Source: JAGYLJ01 sp964383545
Lineage (GTDB): Bacteria > Patescibacteriota > Minisyncoccia > Phycocordibacterales > UBA12079
DNA: 30,128 bases
Assembly (NCBI GenBank): GCA_964383545.1
Contig: CAYLHD010000006.1
Coordinates: 1-30,128, forward strand
Reading direction: 5' to 3'
The first letter of the stretch is position 1. Every line of letters begins with the position of its first letter. Positions 6,076 to 12,934 of the stretch are shown here, piece after piece. Below the pieces are notes generated by a model. It was not told the origin of the DNA and did not search any database. It was given only the letters and a program-made list of their open reading frames with translations. A program made the position numbers and the translations under genes.

Positions 6076-7563
6076 ATGGATAAGAAAAATAACAACTTAA
6101 TAGAAAGACCTCCTGTAATTGTTATCATGGGTCATATTGATCATGGTAAATCAACGTTATTAGATTTCATTCGTAAAACAAACATTGTAGAGGGAGAAGC
6201 TGGTAGTATTACCCAACATATTTCAGCCTATGAAGTTATCCACGAAAAAAAGAAAATTACTTTTATTGATACACCAGGACATGCAGCTTTTTGTAATGTC
6301 CGTTCAACTGGAGCCTGTATCGCTGACATAGCTGTCTTAATAATTTCAGCTGAAGATGGAGTTAAACCCCAAACTGTAGAAGCTTACAAAAGTATCCAAG
6401 AGGCAAAACTTCCTTTTGTTATTGCCATCAATAAAATTGACAAACCCAATGCTAACGTAGAAAAAGTCAAACAAGAACTTATGGAAAAAGAAATTTTCCT
6501 TGAGGGTTCAGGAGGTAATATTTCTTACGCAGAAATTTCAGCTAAAACAGGTGCTGGTGTTCCTGAACTTATAGACACACTTCTTTTAATGGCAGAAATG
6601 GAAGAATTGAAAGCTGATAAAAATAAACTGGCAAGTGGTTTTGTTTTAGAATCAAAAGTTGATACCCAAAAAGGAACAGAAGTTATAGTTGTCATTAAAG
6701 ATGGAACTATTAAAAAAGGAAATTTTGTATTAATTAATAATAAAGTTAGTCCTGTTAGAAGATTGGAAAACTTTTTAGGTGATCTTATCGAAGAAGCTAC
6801 TTTCTCCAGCCCAGTAAGATTAACTGGTTTAAGAGGAATACCAGAAGCTGGAGCAGAATTTAAAACTTATCTTACAAAAAAAGAAGCTGAGGAAAATATT
6901 GTTGAAGTAAAAACCGAAGAAATAAATACTAGAAGAATTCCTTCAAACAACAAAAAAGATACTGATATTCTTATAATGATAAAAACTGATGTTTTTGGAA
7001 CAATTGATGCTATTAAACAAGAAATCAATAAAATAGAACAAGAAAGAGCAAATATTAGAGTAGTGGTAGCTGAAGTTGGAGATATAAATGAAAACGATAT
7101 AAAAATGGCTGGTACCAAAGGTGATACTTTGATTGTTGGTTTTAATGTTAAAGCTAGTCAACATGTTAAAGATTTAGCAGAAAGACAAGAAGTTAAAATT
7201 GTTATAGTTGATGTTATCTATAAATTAACAGAGTGGTTAGAAAAAAATATAAAAGATCTAGTTCCAAAAATAAAAATTGAAGAAACAACTGGTTTAGCTA
7301 AAGTCATCCGTGTTTTTAGCGAGACAAAAAGTAATCACATTATTGGTGGAAAAGTAAAAGAAGGCAAATTAACTTTATCTTCTGAGGTTAAAATACTAAG
7401 AAGAGATAATGAAATTGGAAAGGGTGTTATTATGAATGTACAAAGTCAGAAAATCCAAACTAAAGAAGTTAATGAGGGTGATGAATTCGGTATGGACATA
7501 AAATCTAAAATTGAAATCGTTCCAGGTGATGTTCTTGAAGCGTTTAAGATAGTTGAAAAATAA
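6076..7563 (+). CDS. infB: Translation initiation factor IF-2, short form
   Basis: 495 aa. A GTPase that brings initiator fMet-tRNA to the small ribosomal subunit. G-domain motifs are complete: GHIDHGKST (19-27), DTPGH (65-69), NKID (119-122) and SAK (155-157), with EAGSITQHISAY as the switch I region. The beta-barrel domain II, domain III and the C-terminal fMet-tRNA-binding beta-barrel follow. The long N-terminal extension found in E. coli IF-2 is missing, as is usual in CPR genomes. After DTPGH the common EAFTAMRARGA reads AAFCNVRSTGA, an unusual variant. There is no Shine-Dalgarno sequence; the start is 3 nt behind the DUF4446 stop. rbfA follows 21 nt downstream. Confidence 0.95.
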   Translation: MDKKNNNLIERPPVIVIMGHIDHGKSTLLDFIRKTNIVEGEAGSITQHISAYEVIHEKKKITFIDTPGHAAFCNVRSTGACIADIAVLIISAEDGVKPQTVEAYKSIQEAKLPFVIAINKIDKPNANVEKVKQELMEKEIFLEGSGGNISYAEISAKTGAGVPELIDTLLLMAEMEELKADKNKLASGFVLESKVDTQKGTEVIVVIKDGTIKKGNFVLINNKVSPVRRLENFLGDLIEEATFSSPVRLTGLRGIPEAGAEFKTYLTKKEAEENIVEVKTEEINTRRIPSNNKKDTDILIMIKTDVFGTIDAIKQEINKIEQERANIRVVVAEVGDINENDIKMAGTKGDTLIVGFNVKASQHVKDLAERQEVKIVIVDVIYKLTEWLEKNIKDLVPKIKIEETTGLAKVIRVFSETKSNHIIGGKVKEGKLTLSSEVKILRRDNEIGKGVIMNVQSQKIQTKEVNEGDEFGMDIKSKIEIVPGDVLEAFKIVEK

Positions 7564-7584
7564 AAAACCTATCTTTTAAAAGAC

Positions 7585-7908
7585 ATGACATTAAGACAAG
7601 AAAAAGTAAAAGAGAATATTAAGCATTTGGTTGCCCAATTTCTAGAGAAAGAATCAAACGGAACATCTTTAATAACAGTTACTGATGCTAACGTTTCGAA
7701 AGATCTTAAAAAAGCTACAATTTTTATAACAGTTCTTCCGGATTCAAGTGAAGATTCAGCTCTTAATTTTACAAAACGTAAAAGAAGTGATATTCGAGGA
7801 TTCATTAGGAAAAACTTACAAATGAGAATTTTGCCGTTCTTAGATTTTGAAATAGATAAAGGCGAAAAAAATCGTCAAAGAATTGACGAATTGTCTTTAG
7901 ATTTGTAA
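7585..7908 (+). CDS. rbfA: Ribosome-binding factor A
   Basis: 107 aa. A single KH-like domain that helps mature the 16S rRNA 5' end and the small subunit. Family signs are TLRQEKVKENIKHLVAQFL at the N-terminus, a central SLITVTDANVSKDLKKATIFI (the family's 'tVt-V-vS-DL--A-vy' strand), and KRKRSDIRGFIRKNLQMR with PFLDFEIDKG. It ends shortly before tRNA-Cys. The order infB-rbfA is widely conserved in bacteria. Confidence 0.92.
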   Translation: MTLRQEKVKENIKHLVAQFLEKESNGTSLITVTDANVSKDLKKATIFITVLPDSSEDSALNFTKRKRSDIRGFIRKNLQMRILPFLDFEIDKGEKNRQRIDELSLDL

Positions 7909-7927
7909 ACTATAAGGGATCAAATAA

Positions 7928-7999
7928 GGTCTAGTGGCGAAGTGGGAACGCTGGGGTCTGCAAAACCTCCATGAGTCGGTTCGATTCCGACCTAGGCCT
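7928..7999 (+). tRNA. tRNA-Cys (GCA)
   Basis: 72 nt. Acceptor GGTCTAG/CTAGGCC, anticodon loop CTGCAAA (anticodon GCA), T-arm GTCGG-TTCGATT-CCGAC, discriminator T73, the normal Cys identity base. No CCA is encoded. Confidence 0.93.
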
Positions 8000-8048
8000 C
8001 AGGAATTTTGTTTTTTGACAATAATGGTATACATATACACATATCTAT

Positions 8049-8076
8049 TTGTATCGTACACCAAAGAATGTATTAT
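8049..8076 (+). promoter_or_regulatory. Promoter of the HNH endonuclease gene (leaderless)
   Basis: -35 TTGTAT (8049-8054), 16-nt spacer, -10 TATTAT (8071-8076), ATG 7 nt further. Confidence 0.45.
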
Positions 8077-8083
8077 TGTAATA

Positions 8084-8566
8084 ATGATAACAAAAAAGAA
8101 AAAATGGACTGAAGAAGATCTTCGTGTGGCAGCAAAAAATTCAACTAGCATCCGCCAAGTTCTGAAAAAAATAGGGCTAATTGAAGCTGGTGGAAACTAC
8201 ACCCAAGTTAAAAAATACTTATCTTTTTATAAGATTGATATTAAACACTTTAAAGGGAAAGGCTGGAATAAAGGAATGAGAGGAATTGGGACCCCTTTAA
8301 TTCCTATAGAAAAAATTCTCATAAAAAATAGCACTTACCAAAGTTATAAATTAAAAAAACGCCTATTCAAAATCGGAGTTAAAAACCAAAAATGTGAAAA
8401 ATGTGGTTGGGCTGAAAAATCAATAGATGGTAGAATACCTGTAGAATTAGATCATATCAATGGTGATGGTAAAGACAATAGATTAAAAAATTTAAGAATT
8501 CTTTGCCCAAATTGTCATAGTTTACAATCAACACATAGAGGTTTAAACCAAAAACGAAGAAAATAA
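8084..8566 (+). CDS. HNH endonuclease (homing/phage type)
   Basis: 160 aa. The start at 8084 follows a promoter by 7 nt; the frame extends upstream into tRNA-Cys, which cannot be coding. The N-terminal part (KKKWTEEDLRVAAKNSTSIRQVLKKIG) looks like a helix-turn-helix DNA-binding segment of the kind seen in homing endonucleases. The C-terminal HNH domain has a first zinc knuckle CEKCG (C104, C107), ELDHINGD with the catalytic His124, the N in KDNRLKNLR, and a second knuckle CPNCHS. It sits alone between tRNA-Cys and tRNA-Leu, 5 nt before the latter. I see no intron or intein partner, so it is probably a free-standing mobile nuclease gene. Confidence 0.85.
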   Translation: MITKKKKWTEEDLRVAAKNSTSIRQVLKKIGLIEAGGNYTQVKKYLSFYKIDIKHFKGKGWNKGMRGIGTPLIPIEKILIKNSTYQSYKLKKRLFKIGVKNQKCEKCGWAEKSIDGRIPVELDHINGDGKDNRLKNLRILCPNCHSLQSTHRGLNQKRRK

Positions 8567-8571
8567 AGAAT

Positions 8572-8654
8572 GCCTGGGTGGTGGAATTGGTATACACGCA
8601 ACACTTAAAATGTTGTCCGCTATGCGGATGCGGGTTCGACTCCCGCCCCAGGCA
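8572..8654 (+). tRNA. tRNA-Leu (TAA)
   Basis: 83 nt with a long variable arm (TCCGC..GCGGA). Acceptor GCCTGGG/CCCAGGC, anticodon stem CAACA/TGTTG with loop CTTAAAA (anticodon TAA), discriminator A. No CCA encoded. Confidence 0.93.
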
Positions 8655-8684
8655 CATTAGATTAAACAAAAATATTTTTTACCT

Positions 8685-9515
8685 ATGAACAAAATCAAAG
8701 TGGATAAATATATCGGAGTTTTTGACTCAGGTTTTGGAGGATTAGACATATTAAAAGCCATAACAAAAAAACTTTCTGAGTATAATTATATTTATCTAGG
8801 AGACACGGCCCGTACACCTTATGGGACAAGGTCAAAAGAAGTTATTTACGAATTTACTACACAAGCAGTAGATTTTCTTTTCAAAAATAATTGTGAAATT
8901 ATTATTTTAGCATGTAATACAGCTTCCAGTGATGCACTTAAAAAAATTCAACAAGAATATTTACCCAAACACTACCCCGGTAAAAAAGTATTGGGTGTAT
9001 TAATTCCAACCGCAGAAGAAGCCATTAAGAAAACCTTGAACAAAAAAATTGGAGTAATTGCAACAGAAAGGACAGTTAATTCAAATTCTTTCAAAAAAGA
9101 ATTATTAAAACTAAACCCTAAAGTTAAAGTTTACCAAAATGCCTGCCCTTTACTCGTTCCGATAGTAGAAACTGGAGAACAAAACTCTAATTTTACTGAA
9201 GTAATTATAGATAAATATCTGAAACCATTAATAAAAAAGGATATTGATACACTAATCCTAGGATGTACCCATTATGGAATTTTAGAAAGAAAAATAAAAA
9301 AAGTAGTTGGTAATAAAATTTTAGTTTTATCTGAAGCAAAAATAATACCTAAAAAATTAGAAATTTATCTAAAAAACCACCCTGAAATAAAAAAGATTCT
9401 CAGTAAAAAAAGAAAAATAATCTTTTACACAACTGATTTAACTGACAAATTTATATTGCTTGGAAGTAAATTCTTTGGAAAAAAAATAATAGCAAAAAAA
9501 ATATCATTAAAATAA
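8685..9515 (+). CDS. murI: Glutamate racemase
   Basis: 276 aa. Interconverts L- and D-glutamate for peptidoglycan. The Asp/Glu racemase pattern is complete: GVFDSGFGGL (11-20), YLGDTARTPYG (37-47), the first catalytic Cys77 in ACNTAS and the second Cys194 in LGCTHYG, with PLLVPIVETGE between them. The length is normal. It begins 30 nt after tRNA-Leu without a clear Shine-Dalgarno sequence. Together with the VanY-like peptidase this shows that the cell keeps a peptidoglycan wall. Confidence 0.94.
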   Translation: MNKIKVDKYIGVFDSGFGGLDILKAITKKLSEYNYIYLGDTARTPYGTRSKEVIYEFTTQAVDFLFKNNCEIIILACNTASSDALKKIQQEYLPKHYPGKKVLGVLIPTAEEAIKKTLNKKIGVIATERTVNSNSFKKELLKLNPKVKVYQNACPLLVPIVETGEQNSNFTEVIIDKYLKPLIKKDIDTLILGCTHYGILERKIKKVVGNKILVLSEAKIIPKKLEIYLKNHPEIKKILSKKRKIIFYTTDLTDKFILLGSKFFGKKIIAKKISLK

Positions 9516-9591
9516 CTTGAAATCAACAGCAAATAAATATAATATATAGATTGTGTAATTTTAAAATAAGTTTATTTTAAAATAAAAATAT

Positions 9592-9664
9592 CCGCCCATA
9601 GCTTAGCTGGTAAAGCAGTCGGCTCTTAACCGAAAGACCGTAGGTTCGAATCCTACTGGGCGGA
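9592..9664 (+). tRNA. tRNA-Lys (CTT)
   Basis: 73 nt. Acceptor CCGCCCA/TGGGCGG, D-arm GCTT/AAGC, anticodon loop CTCTTAA (anticodon CTT), T-arm GTAGG-TTCGAAT-CCTAC, discriminator A. A TATAAT lies at 9538-9543. Its 3' end is repeated exactly 165 nt downstream. Confidence 0.92.
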
Positions 9665-9835
9665 CAAATTAGAGTAAAGCGATAATTTGCTCGCCCAGAG
9701 CAAATGAACTGCTTCATTTGCGTTAGGATTTGAAAGTCGGAATATATCGCGACTAAAAGAAGCGACAATGAGACGGGATCGCGAAATTTTGCGAATCAAA
9801 ATATTTGTGACCTAATCCTACTGGGCGGACAAATT
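9665..9835 (+). repeat. tRNA-3'-flanking element, Lys copy
   Basis: Follows tRNA-Lys directly. In order: box 1 AAAGCGATAATTT (9676-9688); box 2, an inverted T-arm copy TAGGATTTGAAAG (9724-9736); box 3, a conserved hairpin segment (9779-9811) with GCGAAATTTTGC and AAAATATTTGTGAC; and box 4, 22 nt (9814-9835) identical to 9649-9670, which is the last 16 nt of the tRNA plus six flanking bases. Box 3 matches the Gln copy at 29 of 33 positions. No coding frame is credible. Either a small integrative element with tRNA att sites or a structured trailer. Confidence 0.65.
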
Positions 9836-9908
9836 GCAAGAAAACTAAAATTAAATTAAAAACTAAAGTTAACTTGATTTAGATAACAAAGTCATATATA
9901 ATAACACC

Positions 9909-10067
9909 ATGTCACAAGATAGATTAGTAAAAATGGCTTGTCAGGATTGCAAAAGAATCAATTACTGGACAAGCAAAAACAAGAAACTAGTTGAAAGAAA
10001 ATTGGAATTCAAGAAATTTTGTAAGTGGTGTCAAAAACACGTTTCTCACAAAGAAGTCAAAAAATAA
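9909..10067 (+). CDS. rpmG: 50S ribosomal protein bL33
   Basis: 52 aa: MSQDRLVKMACQDCKRINYW, then TSKNKKLVERKLEFKKFCKWCQKH in overall order. Two CxxC pairs (C11/C14 and C38/C41) bind zinc, and the KNKK-RLE-KKFC order is that of bL33. The length is normal. It is followed at once by an intrinsic terminator and preceded by the Lys element, so it forms its own unit. Confidence 0.93.
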   Translation: MSQDRLVKMACQDCKRINYWTSKNKKLVERKLEFKKFCKWCQKHVSHKEVKK

Positions 10068-10090
10068 AAAGTCGCTCAGCGACTTTTTTT
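10066..10090 (+). terminator. Terminator of rpmG
   Basis: AAAAGTCGC-TCA-GCGACTTTT followed by more T; it overlaps the rpmG stop codon. Confidence 0.85.
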
Positions 10091-10118
10091 AATACTTTCG
10101 ATTTTTATCTATTTACCT

Positions 10119-10124
10119 TATAAT
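10119..10124 (+). promoter_or_regulatory. -10 box of tRNA-Trp
   Basis: TATAAT ending 8 nt before the mature tRNA 5' end. Confidence 0.5.
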
Positions 10125-10132
10125 AAGTCTAT

Positions 10133-10204
10133 GGGTCTATCGGTTAACTGGTAAACCACTGGTCTCCAAAACCAGGACTGCAGGTTCGAGTCCTGCTAGA
10201 CCCG
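10133..10204 (+). tRNA. tRNA-Trp (CCA)
   Basis: 72 nt. Acceptor GGGTCTA/TAGACCC, anticodon stem CTGGT/ACCAG with loop CTCCAAA (anticodon CCA), T-arm GCAGG-TTCGAGT-CCTGC, discriminator G. No CCA tail encoded. Its 3' end recurs 168 nt downstream. Confidence 0.93.
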
Positions 10205-10376
10205 CAAAGCAGTGAAAAGTCTAAAGAAAGCGATAGCTTTCGTCAGGACTCGAAAGGCATAGCGATGTGTGAGTTTGTCCGACCATAGGAAGGGTAAGAC
10301 GAACACCGTGAGCCGGGCCTGCGAAAAATTTCCGTTAGGAAATTTATTTGTAGGCAAGTCCTGCTAAACCCGCAAA
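10205..10376 (+). repeat. tRNA-3'-flanking element, Trp copy
   Basis: Same order as the Lys copy: box 1 AAAGCGATAGCTTT (10227-10240); box 2, an inverted T-arm CAGGACTCGAAAG (10244-10256); box 3, a hairpin AAATTTCC-GTTA-GGAAATTT followed by ATTTGTAGGC (up to 10355); and box 4 (10357-10376), which matches 10189-10208 at 19 of 20 positions. The box 3 stem differs from the Lys and Gln copies on both sides so that pairing is kept. Confidence 0.65.
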
Positions 10377-11305
10377 TGAATACTCAAACAAGACTACTAA
10401 ATATTAACTTTGATTCCTGTATAGTTAATGCTTCAGGAGTAAAAGATACTACTTTCAAAGAATTAGAAGTGTTAGCTAAAAGTAACTCTGGAGCTATTGT
10501 TATGAAAACTTGCACTATTAACGCAAGAGAAGGTAATCCAGAACCACGTTGTACTTCTACTCCTTTTGGTTTAATCCAAAGTATGGGCTGGCCTAATTTA
10601 GGATATAAAAAGTATATTGAATTTGCAAAAAAATTAAAAGAGAAGTGTAACAAACCAATAATCGCTAGTGTTGGTGGATTTTCTATCGAGGAATATAAAA
10701 AGATAACAAAAGCTTTTCAAGAAAGTGAAGTTGATTTGATTGAAATTAGTCTATCTTGTCCTAATTTAGAAGGTCATCCTCAAATTGGATATGACTTTGA
10801 TGAAACAGAAAAATTATTGTCACAATTGGTAAATTTAGGAGGAAAACCAATAGGTCTTAAATTACCAGCTTATCTTGATTCGGTCTTACAAGAAAAGATG
10901 GCAAAAATAATCCTAAAATATAATATTTCTTTCATCACCTGTATTAATTCTTTGGGAAATAGTCTTGCGATTGATCCTCAATCAGAAAAACCTTTAATTA
11001 AACCAAGAAGTGGAAATGGAGGATTATCGGGAAATTATGTAAAACCAATAGCATTAGGTAATGTTCGTGGCTTCTATAATCTCTTGAAAGATAAAGTTTT
11101 TATCTTTGGGGTAGGAGGAATTAATACAGGAACAGATGTTTTTGAATTTCTTTTAGCAGGAGCAAACGCTATTCAAATTGGAACAACTTTTGAAAAAGAA
11201 GATTCTCTTTGTTTTCAAAGAATAGAAAAAGAATTAAAAGAAATTTTAAAAAAAAGAGGATATAAAAATTCTCAAGAAGTCACGGGAAAATTAAAATTTT
11301 TATAA
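10376..11305 (+). CDS. pyrD: Dihydroorotate dehydrogenase, class 1 type
   Basis: 309 aa. A FMN enzyme that oxidises dihydroorotate to orotate in pyrimidine synthesis. It shows VNASGVKD (18-24 region), the MKTCT loop with GNPEPR, the NLEGHPQIGYD segment after the catalytic-loop Cys128 in SLSCPN (a Cys base marks class 1), ITCINSLGN, and the FMN phosphate-binding FGVGGINTGTD and NAIQIGT. It has no N-terminal membrane helix, so it is a soluble class 1A-like enzyme. The ATG is formed by the last base of the duplicated tRNA-Trp 3' end and its flank, and no Shine-Dalgarno sequence is present. No other pyr genes are in the window, so the cell may use it for salvage or a partial pathway. Confidence 0.9.
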   Translation: MNTQTRLLNINFDSCIVNASGVKDTTFKELEVLAKSNSGAIVMKTCTINAREGNPEPRCTSTPFGLIQSMGWPNLGYKKYIEFAKKLKEKCNKPIIASVGGFSIEEYKKITKAFQESEVDLIEISLSCPNLEGHPQIGYDFDETEKLLSQLVNLGGKPIGLKLPAYLDSVLQEKMAKIILKYNISFITCINSLGNSLAIDPQSEKPLIKPRSGNGGLSGNYVKPIALGNVRGFYNLLKDKVFIFGVGGINTGTDVFEFLLAGANAIQIGTTFEKEDSLCFQRIEKELKEILKKRGYKNSQEVTGKLKFL

Positions 11306-11306
11306 A

Positions 11307-12932
11307 TTATAAAAATAATTTCACCACTCTAATATCTTCAAACGAATATTTATTACCTAAAAGTTTTTTAACAGGTGTTAATTTATCGCCTTTAGTTTTT
11401 TTCCAAGCTTTTAAAATTTTTTCAAAATCTTTTATATCGCCTTTTAAATAATCCAAATTCGCTTTATCAGTTCCCTTTTCTTCAGCTAATTTTTCTAGAT
11501 GACTAATAATAGTCCCTTCTGTTATTCCTCTTTCACGCGCCATATCTTCAATCATCATTTCTTTAACTACCATTTCTTTAGTTATGTCGTATGTAGAAAT
11601 CTTTTCTTCTACAGGTATATCTATCACAGCATGCCCTAAAAATTCTTCTTTCAAATCTCCTCTCCTTTTTTTAGGAGTCACTTTTAATTGACGAACTACT
11701 TGTTCAGATTTTTTTTTTAATTCCTGATCAAAATCAAGAATATCCTCATTAACACTTAAAGCCATATTATTTATACCCTTCAAAAAAAGCCCTTCTAGAG
11801 ACCTAACTCGAGATAGGGCAACGTAACCCATTCCAGCCACAAAAGACCTAGAAAGGTCAATTTCAGCCGCATCAAGACTCATTCCCTGACTCTTATGAAT
11901 AGTAATAGCCCAAGCTAACCGTAGAGGCATCTGAGTAATTCTAGCCTTCACGGCTCCATCTTCATCTATATGCCAAGATTCGTTTTCAACAATAATTTCT
12001 TTTCCATTGTAAGTTCTAACTATGGGCAAACTCCCTTTGAAACCAACCACCACTCCTAGTGTTCCATTAACATAACCAACTTCAAAATTATTTTTTATAA
12101 ACATCACTACTGCATTTTTTTTGAGATGTAATTCCTCCATGGCCAAACAACTTTTTTTTAAAATATCTGACAATTTTTTTGTACCAGAAAATTGCATTTG
12201 ATAAATTTGAGGAAAGCCTTCAATTTTATCTAGTTCCTTCATATTCAACTGATCAACTTCTCTGTTATGAGTATATAATTTTGTCGGAATGATTTTAGTC
12301 TGTTTAGCTTTTTGTCGTTTTTTTAATAATTCCTGTGTCTTTTCACTAATTTCATTTTGTCTAATGTCATTCAAAACACTTAATAAATCATCTTCTAAAC
12401 TTTGACGATATTGCTCACTTAAATAACAAATCTGCAAATCCATAATTCCCCAAACATCAGCCTTATAAGCAAAGCTACTTTCTGTGTCACCTTTACTGAT
12501 AGGTGGTAATTGAAAGAAGTCTCCACAAAGAACCACCTGCAAACCACCAAAAGGGGCACTTGATTGTTTAAAAGCTCGACAGATTCTATCCACAGCATCT
12601 AATTGAAAACTATGTAACATAGATATTTCATCAATCACTAGAACTTTCACATATTTAAATTTTTTCTTTAAATAACTTTTTGTTAACAATTTTTCAATTT
12701 CAGATTCTGATAAATAATCTTTAATACCTAAACCAGACCAAGAATGAATCGTGGTTCCATTTAGATGAGTAGAAGCAATACCAGTAGAGGCAGTCACCCC
12801 CACAGGGATATTACTTGATTTAAGAAAATCAATATATTGATTTAGAACATAAGTTTTTCCACTTCCCGCAGGACCAGTTAAAAAAACATTTTTCCCCATT
12901 TTTAAAATTTCTAAGACTTCTAATTGCTTCAT
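11307..12932 (-). CDS. PIF1-like ATP-dependent DNA helicase
   Basis: 541 aa. A superfamily 1B helicase. Walker A GPAGSGKT is at 20-27, motif Ia VTASTGIASTHLNGTTIHSW follows as in PIF1, Walker B is VIDEISML (99-106), then GDFFQLPPI (motif III), LSEQYRQ (motif IV), and the motif VI region near IHKSQGMSLDAAEIDL with YVALSRVRS. The C-terminal 110 residues contain a helical part with ARERGITEGTIISHLEKLAE, like the helix-turn-helix tail found after helicase domains. The gene lies 2 nt behind the argS stop on the same strand, so both are one transcript. Helicases of this type are common in CPR genomes. RecD2 is less likely because the PIF1 signature after Walker A is present. Confidence 0.9.
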   Translation of the reverse strand: MKQLEVLEILKMGKNVFLTGPAGSGKTYVLNQYIDFLKSSNIPVGVTASTGIASTHLNGTTIHSWSGLGIKDYLSESEIEKLLTKSYLKKKFKYVKVLVIDEISMLHSFQLDAVDRICRAFKQSSAPFGGLQVVLCGDFFQLPPISKGDTESSFAYKADVWGIMDLQICYLSEQYRQSLEDDLLSVLNDIRQNEISEKTQELLKKRQKAKQTKIIPTKLYTHNREVDQLNMKELDKIEGFPQIYQMQFSGTKKLSDILKKSCLAMEELHLKKNAVVMFIKNNFEVGYVNGTLGVVVGFKGSLPIVRTYNGKEIIVENESWHIDEDGAVKARITQMPLRLAWAITIHKSQGMSLDAAEIDLSRSFVAGMGYVALSRVRSLEGLFLKGINNMALSVNEDILDFDQELKKKSEQVVRQLKVTPKKRRGDLKEEFLGHAVIDIPVEEKISTYDITKEMVVKEMMIEDMARERGITEGTIISHLEKLAEEKGTDKANLDYLKGDIKDFEKILKAWKKTKGDKLTPVKKLLGNKYSFEDIRVVKLFL

Positions 12933-12934
12933 GA

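Noticed and set aside
7934..8083. N-terminal extension of the HNH gene
   Set aside because: It would run through tRNA-Cys; the promoter and ATG at 8084 explain the gene.
9665..9908. Group I intron in the tRNA genes
   Set aside because: The tRNAs are intact and uninterrupted; the repeated part lies after them and no intron core is seen.
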